A stretch of 64,000 nucleotides of DNA from Lampris incognitus (GCF_029633865.1 NC_079224.1:18999126-19063125), one strand, 5' to 3'; numbered from the stretch's first letter, positions 12,501 through 23,045 are shown. The notes: generated by a model from the letters alone, not told the origin. A program made the numbers and translations.

Positions 12501-13893
12501 GGGAGGGCTGCAGACTACCACATGCCTCCTCCGATACATATGGAGTCGCCAGCTGCTTCTTTTCACCTGACAGTGAGGAGTTTCACCAGGGGGACGTAGC
12601 ACGTGGGAGGATCACGCTATTCCCCCAGTTCCCCCTACCCCCTGAACAGGCACCCCGACCGACCAGAGGAGGCACTAGTGCAGTGACCAGGACACATACC
12701 CACATCTGGCTTCCCACCTGCAGACACAGCCAATTGTGTCTGTAGGGACACCCGACCAAGCCGAAGGTAACATGGGCATTTGAACCAGCAATCCCTGTGT
12801 TGGTAGGCAATGGAATAGACCGCTATGCTACCTGGACGCCCTAGTGCAGATGTTTAATGTTATGGCTTGAGGAGATCCATTGCAAAAAAAAAAAGACTAC
12901 TGCATTTTCGCTGCGGGTGAAAACACTCAAACTGAAGTCATCAGTGTGCACTTTGGCCTAATATAGTTAATAAGTCAAGTTTGATTCACACTCCGTAGCA
13001 CACCATGAAAAGTTGTGTCACTTAAACTGATGGGTATTATGTGATTTCAATCCAAAGGTTTATTCCTGAGTCCGCAAGGTGGTTGTTTGCACAGGGGAGA
13101 ATCTCAGAAGCCAATAACTTGGTGCTGAGAGTGGCAGCAATAAATAAACGGATAGTCCCAGAGAATCTGCTCAATGCGGTATGTCAAACCTAATTCGTAT
13201 CATAAGTCACTATAAGCAGAGCTATTTCTGATCATACTTTTGTTATTTAGGTAACCAGTGAACAAAAAACCCAAAGTGGAGGACTCAAGCCACTTTTTAA
13301 ATCACCAATCCTAAGGAAATATTTCGTAATAACATCCATCATATGGTTAGTTTAATAACATACGCATACATCTGGGAGGATAGATTTCATTTTTTGGAGC
13401 GTTTGCTTAACCTACCTGTTGTGTTACCTTTATTTTTGTGGTATAAAGGTTTTCGGTAACGCTGTGCTATTTCTGCCTCGTGCTGAGCGTGGGCAAGTTG
13501 GGTCTAGACATCTTCCTGGTACAACTCATTTTTGGTGTCACTGAAATACCGTCCCATCTTGTCTGTATCTGGTTTCTGGAGAAGTTGGGGAGGAAAATGA
13601 CCTTAATATCTTCCCTGCTGACTGGCAGTGTCATCCTCTTCCTGACCCTGGCTCTTCCTCAAGGTAAATATTCCCTACTTCCACTTATTGGATTTGTTAC
13701 CACGTGAGAATTACATCTCTGTATAACCATTTAAAGTGTGTGCTGTTTTGAAATTGTATTTCAGACAGTGCTACTGCTATAACAGCCCTCGTAACAACAG
13801 GAAGGTTCTTTGTGAATATTGCTAATTCAGTATGCATGGTCTATGTTCAGGAGTTGTTTCCCACTTCTGTCAGGTAGGTGAAATATTCTTGAG

Positions 13894-13979
<86 letters not shown>

Positions 13980-16900
13980 ATATATCTACTACTACTACTA
14001 CTTTCAGCTGCGCCCATTAGGAGTCACCACAGTGGATCATCCATTTCCATCTCTTCCTGTCCTCTGTCACACCAGCCACCTGCATGTCCTCCCTCACCAC
14101 ATCCATAAACTTCCTCTTTGGCCTTCCTATTTCAAATAGGCATCAAACATTTTTTCACCTCTGCTCTCTCCTATTTTAGGCAAGCAGCATTTGGTTTGTG
14201 TTCTGTAGGCTGTAGAATTGCAGGGTTGTTGGCCCCGTCGCTCAACATGCTGGTTGTCTTCCACTGGGCCATACCCACCGTTGTCTTCAGCAGCCTTTCA
14301 TTGGTCAGCGGTGTCTTGGTCTTCCTGCTCCCTGAGACCAGGAGGATAGAGCTGCCTGATTCAACGGATGAGGCGGAGGCCACGAGGTAAGCACGCTGCA
14401 TAATACGAGAATCTTGGATCTCACTAAAATGCCTGGGTTTCAGGGCAGCGAAACTGATGTAGTGTCATCAAATGGGCATGAAAACCCCTATCTCTATCCC
14501 TATCCCCAACCCTAACTTTAACCAATTCTTTTTGTCTTGGCCATGCCGCCCCACATGGGACACTGTTCTGAAACCCCTGGAATTTAGTGAGACTCCATCT
14601 TGATAGCTGAGACAACATATTCTGATGTGCATTCAGTATTTTTGCAACTGCAGTAGCAGTTAACACACTCTAGTGTGTCAAGAAACAAAACAGTGCAAAG
14701 TTACAAAGATGAAACATTCATGAATATATCATAATCAGTTATTCTCAGCAGTCTAAGTTATTAAACGAAGCCTCACTGTGAATGATGATAAATGGACCTG
14801 GTGAGGCAAACAACTTTTTGGCAGATGCCCTTACTTGTCATCTCACTATTATATCAATGAAACACAAAATCTTTACCTCCTAAATGCAGTGAGTCACTGA
14901 AGCCAACGGGTTTATCACCTAAGCCATGCCTATCTCATGCCCAGCACGACTTTGTTCTAACTGAATAATCTAGTTCTTCATTCAGTGAACAGATCTGGTC
15001 AAAATACAATGCATTCAAACAAATTCTAAAATCATTGCTTTCTCTGGGCAAGGCATTGTCTGGTCGAATGTAAATCAGGACAAAAAAAAAACTCAATGGG
15101 GCATCTGGGTAGCGTAGAGGTCTATTCCGTTGCCTACCAACAGGGGGCTCGCCGGTTCAAATCCCCATGTTACCTCCGGCTTGGTCAGGCATCCCTACAG
15201 ACACAATTGACTATGTCTGTGGTTGGGAAGCTGGATGTGGGTACGTGTCCTGGTCGATTTACTAGCGCCTCCTCTGGTCGGTCAGGGTGCCTGTTCAGAG
15301 GGAGGGGGAACTGGGGGGAATAGTGTGTTCCTCCCACACACTACGTCCCCCTGGTGAAACTCCTCACTGTCAGTTGAAAAGAAGCGGCTGATGACCCTAT
15401 GACCTCCCTAAAGGGAAGTCACAGTTCTGGAAGGATCAAATAATTATTCATTGTTAATTATATTAAAGACAACATTTATAATGCTATACAGTTAGACTCA
15501 AAGCAAGCTTTTGTCTGTTGCTAAAGTTTAAGGGATATCAAAGCTGCATTTCACCAAACCAGGTTGTTCTGCACACATTGACTGGCAATAGTTCAAGACT
15601 TTATTATTTCCAAACAGTAAGCATACTGCCGATATTCTGGACAGATAAATTATTTTCTGCTTGAAGATTTCAAAAACTGTCCATATAGGCTTCTTTGATT
15701 ATATTTACAAATTACATTCAGTTGATATGAATGGTGAGTGCCAGGAGCTGTAACCCATGACCTGGTAATAAGGACTCTTGGCTTCCTATATAGTACTAAG
15801 AAGGTGAGCTCGCTAACTTAATACATTTTGAGGTATTTCTTTATCATGTTTGATGGATGATGACCTTAAAGGGCCGATGAGACACTCTTGTCAGTGCTTG
15901 CTACTCGAGGGTGCACAATATTGTATGATATACTGGACCACGCGGCACGGTTGTGCGGTGGTTAGCGCGTTCACCTCGCAGCAAGAAGGTCCTGTGTTCG
16001 AGCCCCGGGGTAGTCCAACCTTGGGGGGTCATCTCAGGTCATCCTCTGTGTGGAGTTTGCATGTTCTCCCCGTGTCTGCATGGGTTTCGTCCGGGTGCTC
16101 CGGTTTCCTCCCACAGTCCAAAGACCTGTAGGTCAGGTGAATCGGCCATACAAAATTGTCCCTAGGTATGAATGTGTGTGTGTGTGTGTGTGGGCTCTAT
16201 GTGATGGCCTGGCGGCCCAGGGTGTCTCCCCGCCTGCCGCCCAATGACTTCTACGATAGGCTCCAGCATCCCCGTGACCCTGAAAGCAGGATAAGCGGTT
16301 CGGATAATGGATGGATGGATATTGGACAACTTGGTGGTTGTGTTCTTACATGTGCCACACCATATTGTAGCTCTCAAATTGTGGGCAACCGGGTAGCATA
16401 GCCGTCTATTCCGTTGCCAACCAACATGGGGATTGGTAGTTCGAATCTCCGTGTTACCTCCAGCTTGGTCGGCTGTCCCTACAGACACAATTGGCCGTGT
16501 CTGCGGGTGGGAAGCCAGATGTGGGTATGTGTCCTGGTCGGTCAGGGTGCCTGTTCAGGGGGAGGGGGAACTGAGGGGACTAGCGTAATCCTCCCACATG
16601 CTACGTGCCCATGGTGAAACTCCTCACTGTCAGGTGAAAAGAAGCGGCTGGCGACTCCACATGTATCGGAGGAGGCATGTGGTAGTCTGCAGCCCTCCCT
16701 GGATCAGTAGAGGGAGTGGAGCAGTGACCGGAATGGCTCAGAAGAGTGGGGTAATTGGCCAAGTACAATTGGGGAGAAAAAGGAGGAAAAAGTCTAAAAA
16801 AAAAAAGTAAAAAAGATCTCAAATTGTTTGTTTGAGGCCGCCAAATACCACCAAGTATTTTTCCTTCAGTTAGTCAGACCACCCATATATGTTTGACATG

Positions 16901-17072
16901 AAAATATACAGTAATACAACAGTGTACTGTTGCCAATATTCTGCCTCCTTCTCCTGATGAACTAACATACATTGATGTGTGTGCTTTTTTTCTCCACAGA
17001 AATACAAACACGAAGAACAAAACTGACTCAAAAATGACTGAACACAATAGTATAAGATCAACTAAACTGTAG
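9586..17072 (+). CDS. slc22a13: SLC22A13-like organic-anion transporter, copy 1 (10 exons, 540 aa)
   Basis: Coding exons: 9586-9960, 11729-11832, 11939-12093, 12205-12373, 13058-13178, 13251-13345, 13449-13663, 13765-13873, 14180-14386, 17000-17072 (TAG). Phases join without a break to 540 codons, close to human SLC22A13 (about 550). It is a major-facilitator transporter of the SLC22 family, expected in the plasma membrane; human SLC22A13/OAT10 exchanges urate, nicotinate and other organic anions. Visible marks: a first membrane helix after GDFGLFQK, a large cysteine-containing extracellular loop with N-glycosylation sites (NLT, NLT, NET), FGPAAES/CGRKR between helices 2 and 3, [16 protein letters not shown] after helix 6, and LLPETRR after helix 12. 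The start at 9586 matches the aligned start of copy 2. Position beside oxsr1 supports SLC22A13 over other SLC22 members; the substrate is inferred from the family only. Confidence 0.9.
10110..10320 (+). mobile_element. L2-type LINE relic, endonuclease fragment
   Basis: Interrupted reading frames give ITETWL...DFIP and [20 protein letters not shown], typical of the apurinic endonuclease domain of L2/Rex1-type LINEs. It lies in intron 1 of slc22a13-like copy 1. The frames contain stops. Confidence 0.6.
10324..10662. repeat. 22-bp minisatellite (about 15 units) with 66-bp higher-order period
   Basis: Tandem units close to GTTAACGCCCTCTGATCGGAAT, many with a GTTAAC site. In the centre, three variant units (ATGCC/GATCGG, ACGCC/GATCAG, ACGCC/TAATCAG) recur as a block, so a 66-bp higher-order repeat is visible at about 10480-10611. 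It sits between two L2 fragments in intron 1. Confidence 0.88.
10665..10945 (+). mobile_element. L2-type LINE relic, C-terminal end of ORF2
   Basis: Broken frames read [20 protein letters not shown] and FKTGLKTLL, the usual C-terminus of L2-like LINE reverse transcriptases. Its 3' tail may continue to about 11690, where CTATACAAACTCAATTTATT plus (TTA)n lies; a Penelope piece interrupts it. Confidence 0.6.
11095..11560 (-). mobile_element. Penelope-like element terminal fragment PLE-1
   Basis: The same family as 20100-20745, in inverted orientation. It contains about three degenerate units of roughly 60 bp (GAGCTATTGATATG...GTGGCTCTTTTGTG...CCGCGCCCGTCG), then the conserved end with CTGAGGA, a hairpin AGCCTCT/AGAGGC and GAAACG (minus strand, 11205-11234). 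Assignment to Penelope-like elements rests on the linked endonuclease fragment in the 20100-20745 copy. Confidence 0.55.
12400..12843 (-). mobile_element. tRNA-derived SINE, family A (nearly full length)
   Basis: Read on the minus strand it begins GGCGTCCAGGTAGCATAGCG (A-box region) and carries a B-box region followed by GTTACCTTCGGCTTGGTCGG, then the family body, and ends in AATTGGGGAGGAAAAAGGGG. It lies in intron 4 of slc22a13-like copy 1. Other copies are at 15094, 16385, 26166/32918, 35851 and 37703/43033. Confidence 0.75.
13892..13978. repeat. (CA)n microsatellite, about 43 units
   Basis: A pure CA run in intron 8 of slc22a13-like copy 1. Confidence 0.95.
13984..14130 (-). mobile_element. 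RTE-type LINE 3' end fragment
   Basis: (CTA)n followed by CTTTCAGCTGCGCCCATTAG and text matching the 3' end of the RTE element at 56629-58569 in the same orientation. It lies just upstream of exon 9 of slc22a13-like copy 1. Confidence 0.75.
14391..15093. other. Intron 9 of copy 1, first part: nothing recognised
   Basis: No coding exon or element. A short stretch near 14890-14980 resembles 43600-43680 in the last intron of copy 2 and is probably shared ancestral intron sequence. Confidence 0.35.
15094..15395 (+). mobile_element. tRNA-derived SINE, family A (3' truncated)
   Basis: Starts GGGGCATCTGGGTAGCGTAG, with B box GGTTCAAATCC, and follows the family up to GTGAAAAGAAGCGGCTGATG, where it diverges. 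Confidence 0.75.
15938..16321 (+). mobile_element. tRNA-derived SINE, family B (full length)
   Basis: tRNA-like head with A box region GTGCGGTGGTTAGCGCG and B box TGTTCGAGCCCC, then the body GTGGAGTTTGCATGTTCTCC, a GT-rich stretch, GATAGGCTCCAGCATCCCCG and a (GGAT)n tail. Other copies lie at 18125, 22425 and 54645. Confidence 0.78.
16166..16191. repeat. (GT)n run inside SINE family B
   Basis: Short GT microsatellite at the position where this SINE family carries one. Confidence 0.7.
16385..16810 (+). mobile_element. tRNA-derived SINE, family A (full length)
   Basis: Begins GGGCAACCGGGTAGCATAGC, with B box AGTTCGAATCTCC, and runs to AATTGGGGAGAAAAAGGAGG plus an A-rich tail. It lies in intron 9 of slc22a13-like copy 1. 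Confidence 0.78.
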
Positions 17073-17137
17073 TCTGAATTATACAGTTCTACAGAGACAC
17101 TTTTCCATATGTGTAACAATCACTACATCAAGCCAAA

Positions 17138-17143
17138 AATAAA
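17138..17143 (+). promoter_or_regulatory. Poly(A) signal AATAAA of slc22a13-like copy 1
   Basis: AATAAA lies 66 bp after the stop codon at 17072, in the expected place for 3'-end formation of this gene. Confidence 0.6.
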
Positions 17144-18124
17144 GGATTGTATTGTCATTGAACTGGAAAGACTTTTCAAGCGTTATCTTTATGGTGATCT
17201 GGCAGCATTTGCTAGGGCAGTTGTATCACAGGTCTGACTGCATGCAATGTGTCTGTCATGACTTTCCTGTCCTTCATAAGAAAAGTTATTGAAAGAAAAG
17301 GTAATGAAATTTTGAACGTTGTTTGACATCTTGAGTTGCTTTTTAAAGCTTGTCATAAATCTGTTTCAAATAGATATGTCAGTCTAAAGGTCATCTGCAA
17401 AGCATTTCAAAACAATATTTCCGGCATTGGGACGGAAATCTCAATTGTTGGGGGGTTCCTACACCGTGGTGCTACTATTTATAATGCGTCTGTGATTTTG
17501 CCACACGCAGCAGTGAAATATACCAACCTTTCATGGAATCTGGACATTTCATTCATAACACAAAAAACTCAGATAAGCTCAATTCTTCCACAACTGCAAG
17601 TTTCCTTCTTGGATCTTTTGGAGTTACCTTTTGAAGTTGTCCGCTTTCCTAGTTACAGTATTACACCGTGCGATGTCTCTTTCTCTAGGATGAGGTTGCT
17701 TAGATGTAACCGACACAGACAGGAAGATAAGGTTTGACAGGACAAGAGGCATGGAGCACTATGCAATGATTGTTCTGCAGGTGATAAACAGCGCTTATGA
17801 TGTCAGTTAAGCCTCGGACTTAGTTCAGTTTTCTGTAAAAGCATTTCTTTGCCATGCTTTCACATTCACATGTCATAAACACAAGGCAATGATTTATGCT
17901 GCACCAAAAAGCCTGTCAGCGGTCAAATTTAGGTAGTGTGTTACAGACTTGATATATAGGTTTTCGACAAAATTAAAAAAAAAAAATTTTTAATTAAAGG
18001 TCTTTGCAAGCTTTCAAACCCCAAAATTCTCTTCAGCAGAGGACCTTGTTGAAAAGGTGTTGGTAAGTCAAATTGATCCAACAAGGCTTAAGCAACATTA
18101 AGGGGTTCACTTGAAAATAAGATG
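17144..18124. other. Intergenic, no gene seen
   Basis: Sequence downstream of slc22a13-like copy 1. One frame of 133 codons (17336-17737) has no recognisable domain and no coding-like composition. I see nothing else to annotate. Confidence 0.35.
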
Positions 18125-18243
18125 GCATCCATCCATCCGTCATCCAAACCGCTTATCCTGCTCTCAGGGTCGCGGGGATGCTGGAGCGTATCCCACCGCA
18201 GGTGGGAAGACACCCTGGACAGGCTGCCAGGCCATCACATAGG

Positions 18244-18309
<66 letters not shown>

Positions 18310-18545
18310 ATACCTAGGGGCAATTTAGTATGGCCAATTCACCTGACCTACATGTCTTTGGACTATGGGAGGAAACCAGAGCACCCAGAGGAAACCCACG
18401 CAAACACGGGGAGAACATGCAAACTCCACACAGAGGATGACCCAGAATGACCTCCAAGGTTTAACTACCCTGGGGCTCAAACCCAGAACCTTCTTGCTGT
18501 GAGGCGATTGCGCTAACCACTGAACCACCATGCCATAAGATGGCA
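18125..18545 (-). mobile_element. tRNA-derived SINE, family B, with long (CA)n
   Basis: Reverse orientation: (ATCC)n at the left, GCTTATCCTGCTCTCAGGGT, a (CA)n tract at about 18245-18308, GAGAACATGCAAACTCCACA, and at the right the tRNA-like head (reverse of GTGGTTAGCGCAATCGCC). Confidence 0.78.
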
Positions 18546-18839
18546 TGTTATTATTAATTCAGCTTTATTTTACTAGTTGTAGGCTTCCGGTCTGGGGAAA
18601 ATGCTAGACGGGACAAACTAGTGTTGCAGAACTCAACTACACTTTATTAAACGGTGGGGCATAAATCAAATTGAGGTTCTTCCTGGTTGGGGTCGTTTTT
18701 TACAGTGTAATGGGAAATTTAACGGGGTTCACTCTGGAAGACAGAAAGGAGAGGGGGTGAGGCACAAGAGGGAAACAAGTTACCAAGTCATCTTTACCAT
18801 TCATCCATTGTCCATGGTCGTCTCTCATTCTGCAGTCTA

Positions 18840-19830
18840 AAATTCACTACAGAAGCGAGGAGTCCCATCTGGCTTAGGGACCGGCACTATTGGGCTGGAC
18901 CAGGCAGTGTGACCCCTTAATGACCCCCATCTTAAGCATCTTCAGAACCTCCTCTATTATCTGGTATACAATATGGCGGTTGGCACACTATTCTTCCTGG
19001 TTCTGTGGCAATTGTAGTCCTACCTGGCTGGTTGGGGAACACATCTCAGAATTGCCCCATCGGCTTCTACAAGTCTTGCTTTTGATTTACTGAGAGTTGA
19101 TCTCCCATGGGAATAGGCTCCAGTGTCAGGTTTGGATCTTGGGCCATCAGGGCTTCTGCGGGGGTTGGGTCCTGGTTGTACCACTTCTTCGTGAGGTTCA
19201 CATGATATATTTGGTGGGCCTTGCACTGCCCTGGTTGTCTTTGCATTTCACCAGTCCCCCCCCCCCCCATCACCTCATATGGCCCCTGCCATCTCACTAG
19301 GAATTTACACTCTGTGGACGGAACCAGTATTATCACTTTCTCACCTGGGTGGAATTCTCGGATCCAGGCCCCTCGATCATATATCTGTGCCTGCCCCTCC
19401 TGCATGTGTTCTCTCCCTATTGGCCAGACCTGTGTCATGCGCTGTTGCATCTGGTTCACATGCTCGATCATGGAACGGCGGGCTGAGGACTGCTGTTCCC
19501 ACATTTCCTTTGTCCATATCTATTAGGCCTCCGACTTGCCAGGCATACAGCAGCTCAGAGGGTGAGAAGCCTGTGTGTGGAGCTCTGGGGTGCCTCCCGG
19601 ATAGAGAATAGTACATATGGTAACAACTGATCCCAATGTTTCCCATCTATGTCTTTTAGCTTCCTCAACATCCCCTTTATTGTTCTATTAAAATCTTTCC
19701 ACCAGTCAAGCTTTCTGAGGGTGGTACACTGAGGTTCTCAGCCATTTAACCTTTAGCATTTTGGACATTGCTCCCATCACTTTGACAGAGAGCATGACCC
19801 CTGATCAGTCAATATTTCTGAGGCAATCCC
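18840..19830 (-). pseudogene. Gmr1-type Ty3/gypsy pol relic: integrase followed by reverse-transcriptase start
   Basis: Read from 19830 downward. Broken frames give the end of the integrase catalytic core (a VERFNRTIKGML-like segment near 19680), then ELLYAWQVGGLID, then a 145-codon frame (19067-19504) with WEQQSSARRSMIEHV, FHPGEKVIILVP, FLVRWQGPYEVM and HVNLTKKWY, the integrase C-terminal region. Directly after it comes the region that normally precedes RT, then (about 18983-18840) EEVLKMLKMGVIKGSH and PIVPVPKPDGTPRFC, the start of the RT domain. INT upstream of RT is the order of Gmr1-like Ty3/gypsy elements, not of ordinary gypsy. Several frameshifts and stops show it is dead. No LTRs were identified. 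Confidence 0.68.
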
Positions 19831-19929
19831 CACCCAAGAGAAGCTTTAAAATAACTCCCTAATAGTATGTATGTAATAGTAAATGGGTATGATAGTAAAT
19901 AGTAATGATAGTAAATAGTAATAACATTA

Positions 19930-20095
19930 CATTACATTTATATTACAGTCATTTAGCCGACACTTTTATCCAAAGCGACTTACAATAAGTGCATTTAATG
20001 TAGGAAATCAGGAGAACAACTAGTCATCAGAGGTCATATGTGCATCTAAACAAGCATCTAAGAGCAAAACCAGTGCTAAAGTAAAAGCGTGAGAA
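19930..20095 (-). mobile_element. L2-type LINE 3' tail
   Basis: ACATTACATTACATTTATATTACAGTC-like start and ATTTAGCCGACACTTTTATC are the reverse complement of the tail at about 54440-54640, including the CAGAGGTCAT and AAGCATCTAAGAGCAAAACC stretches. Confidence 0.75.
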
Positions 20096-20099
20096 AGAG

Positions 20100-20745
20100 T
20101 TTTTTTTTTAATGAACACGCAGCAATGCATGTCTCTACGAAACTGGAAAAACCATCCCTCAACAGAGGAGGAGGTCTGCGACACTACCTATCTCCCACTT
20201 ACGATGCCGTCCTTTCATCTCTACCCAAGAGACTCAAGAAGCCTAGCCTCCAAGAACAACAGTCGGTCACTAACGGTTCCAACGACTCTCGTGGCCACTA
20301 AATAATGAAGTCGAAACTAACACCCCCAACGACCGTCGCTGCTAAACAAATGCAAATCAATAGCTCCGATGACGATGGGCCCGGCTGGACATCTGAGCAC
20401 AGGAGAGCCACGCATATCAATAGCTCCGATAACGACGGGCGCGGCCAAACATCGGTACACAAAAGAGCCACTCATTTCTATGGCTCTGTTAGCGACGGGC
20501 GTTGGTAAACGTCGGGACACAAAGAGCCATGGACATCTATAGCTCTGACAACGCCTTCTAGAGGATAAATTCTGGGTCTCATCACCAGCCAGTCAGACTA
20601 GCTTCGTCTAGTCAGAAAGGTAGGAACTGAGGAAGCCTCTTGGATGAGAGGTGAAACGTCTTCACGGATAGATCAAGTCCAGTTGCACTTGATTCAACTC
20701 CTTTGGATAACCATGACCTGGATGAATGAGAACATTCACAGACAT
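20100..20745 (+). mobile_element. Penelope-like element fragment PLE-2 (endonuclease end plus terminal repeat)
   Basis: 20089-20298 reads EKPSLNRGGGLRHYLSPTYD and AVLSSLPKRLKK, the C-terminal end of the GIY-YIG endonuclease part of Penelope-like elements. It is followed by about four degenerate 60-bp units (20345-20560) and the conserved terminus with CTGAGGA (20627-20633), a 6-bp hairpin and GAAA (20653-20656). PLE-1 at 11095-11560 is an inverted copy of the terminal part. The element sits inside an L2 LINE in the opposite orientation. Confidence 0.68.
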
Positions 20746-20747
20746 GT

Positions 20748-20985
20748 CTACTTGTGTGTCAGAGGGAGGGAAGGACAAGATCAGCTGGGTGTCATCAGCA
20801 TAACAATGGCAAGAGAACTCATATGAGCGAATAACAGAACCCAGGGATATCATGTACAGGAAGAACAGGAGAGGACCCAGAACCAAACCTTGTGGGATGC
20901 CTGTAGTCAGTCTGCGAGGCTCTGACACAGATCCCCTCCAGAGACAACTGAATCACGAAAATCTCTGGCAAGACATATCACACAA
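20748..20985 (-). pseudogene. L2-type LINE reverse-transcriptase fragment
   Basis: Minus strand reads RRLTTGIPQGLVLGPLLFFL, then YEFSCHCYADDTQLILSFPP, that is the RT palm with the YADD catalytic motif of L2-type LINEs. It is cut by the Penelope insertion at about 20747. The related copy at 53545-54640 carries the downstream part. Confidence 0.8.
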
Positions 20986-21510
20986 AGACAGATACATCAA
21001 AGGTAAATAGTCTTGCCTTGGAATTTGGCTACAGTGCATCAGCAGTAAGTGTCTTTATGCATGCTCAGGTAAGGAAATCACAGAAAGTTGAATCAGTTCA
21101 TCTGGACACAACGTATATTGACAATCGTTTCATCACTCATATCAGTGACTTCTTCAGTCTCAACTGACTGCAGGTATCTCCATGCTTATAAACAATACTG
21201 TGGCATAACAATTGGTTTCATATGCAAATTATCATGACCATTAACCAGAGTTACAATGGCCATGTGTATTACTCACGCCTTCTTGACGCGTGCGCTAGCT
21301 CTTTCAAGGATGATGATGTGCACATCCTTGATAGGGAGGAACGCTGGTTTGAATGGGGAGTCAAAGAGGCCATCTATGTGAAGAGGGAACGACCGTCCCT
21401 GACTGGGGGGAGGAGGGTCTAAGAGTTTATCTGTCACCATTTTACAATGCTGTGATTGCAACTATTCCACAATCCTCTGAATAGTACACATGGCCATAAA
21501 AACTCTAGTT

Positions 21511-22028
21511 CAGCGGTCGGGAACCTATGGCTCGCGAGCCATATATGGCATTTTAAAGTAAACTGAAATTAGTTTTGAAGATAAATTTCACGGGTCACGG
21601 GTCACCCGTGGGTCGGGTCGGGAACCAATGGCTCGCGAGCATGTCCGGGTCATTGTAAAGGTGAAGAAATCAATTTTATCAGATAGCCAACTAGTTTATC
21701 CGCTTCAACCCTTGTAACGGAAAAGATGGCGGAAAGAAAAAAAGACGATGATTACCGTGCATTCCAGGCTGCGTGGACAGAGGAATTTGCATTTGTGGAG
21801 AGAGCAGGATCTGCGGTATGTCTAATATGCAATGATAAAATTGCATCGATGAAACGGTCAAATATAAAGCGGCACTTCGATACGCACCATGCAGCACCAG
21901 AAGTCGCATTAAAAGTAAGACATATTTAATTTATTATACGTTAAAAATACTATATGGCTCTCAGTGAAATATATTTAGAAATATTTGGCTTTTATGGCTC
22001 TCCCAGTCAAAAAGGTTCCTGACCCCTG
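21511..22028 (+). mobile_element. hAT deletion derivative with BED-like zinc-finger ORF
   Basis: Termini CAGCGGTCGGGAACC and GGTTCCTGACCCCTG are inverted repeats. The 8-bp direct repeat CTCTAGTT flanks them at 21503-21510 and 22029-22036, as expected for hAT transposition. The 67-codon frame 21726-21929 (MAERKKDDDYRAF..., CLICNDKIASMKRSNIKRHF) is the N-terminal zinc-finger segment of fish hAT transposases (C-x2-C...H-x4-H type). The catalytic and dimerisation domains are absent, so it is non-autonomous. Confidence 0.9.
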
Positions 22029-22424
22029 CTCTAGTTGGTGGTCACGCCTATTTGCATATGAATCCGACCGTTGTTTTCAGTCATTATGCCCCTGTATTCA
22101 ATGAAATTTAATGAAAATGTTTCTAGCACAGGATACAAATCCTCTACACCAAACACGACAATTCAAAACAGTGGGGATACCTGCAGTCAGTTGATAAGTG
22201 ATGAAATATTTCTCTCAATAATTAAGAATTAAGAATTAAGTTTCCTTTATTAATCCTCTTGCAGAAATCCAGTTACTGCAAATTAACCCATCCTAGCTGT
22301 GAGCTGTGAGCTAGGAGCCGTGGGCTGCCGCCTTCATGCTGCTCCCAGGGATCAACTCTTGTTCCTTTCCCATTGCCTCGGTCAGGGGCACGGATAGGAG
22401 TATAAACCCTAACATGTATGTTTT

Positions 22425-22600
22425 TTTTTTGATGATGGGGGAAACTGGAGCACCTGGAGAAAACCCACCGCAGACACGGGGAAGACATGCAAACTCCACA
22501 CAGAGGACAACCTGGGATGACCCCTCCCCCCACCCCCAAGGTTGGTTGCTGTGAGGCAAGCCGTGAGCGCGCTAACCACTGGGCCACTGTACCGCCCAAA
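22425..22600 (-). mobile_element. tRNA-derived SINE, family B (5' half)
   Basis: Contains the reverse complement of the family text: GGAGAAAACCCACCGCAGAC, CATGCAAACTCCACACAGAG and the tRNA-like head GCGCTAACCACTGGGCCACT. Confidence 0.75.
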
Positions 22601-22640
22601 ATGTGTCCAGATAGACTGTTTCAACTTTCTGTGACATCAG

Positions 22641-23045
22641 CAATGAATTACAGAATTAAAATGAAAACACTGAAGTTACTTATTAAAACAAGGCAGTGGA
22701 CTCATAAAGTACTGTAGTACTTTGTGAGTCCACTTGCATTGTACTTGCATTGTACTTGTTTTACACTTGTATTGGGGCTTGCATTAAAGCCACCCAAAAT
22801 AGAAAAATACTGGTGAATAAACTAAGTCATGTGATATACAGCTTATATTTTGAAATATCTTACAAATCACGGTAAAGAAGTGTCATATCTAGTTCACTTT
22901 CATACGGGGGGGGGATCCTTATCTGCTCATCCGCTGACTCATTATGACTGAAATATAAAACACAGTGGTTAAACATTGATGTATATTGTTTAAATGTGAT
23001 TCATTCAACAGAGGTTCGACATAATACATAAACAAAACCCTCAAC
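22641..23045. other. Upstream region of slc22a13-like copy 2
   Basis: No element recognised. It contains a G9 run (22907-22915) and the 5' leader of copy 2. No TATA box was assigned. Confidence 0.35.

Larger units (their letters stand above)
21050..22640 (+). mobile_element. Penelope-like element remnant PLE-3, interrupted by a hAT element and a SINE
   Basis: The plus-strand frame 21277-21422 reads FKDDDVHILDREERWFEWGV and KEAIYVKRERPSL, the C-terminal part of the GIY-YIG endonuclease. Terminal-repeat-like sequence is present in inverted orientation on the left (about 21055-21250) and in direct orientation on the right (about 22029-22215 and 22605-22640), as seen for the pseudo-LTRs of Penelope-like elements. 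A hAT derivative (21511-22028) and a SINE-B piece (about 22425-22600) are inserted. Confidence 0.6.

Noticed and set aside
13832-14020. Histidine/threonine repeat protein
   Set aside because: Translation of the (CA)n microsatellite in an intron.
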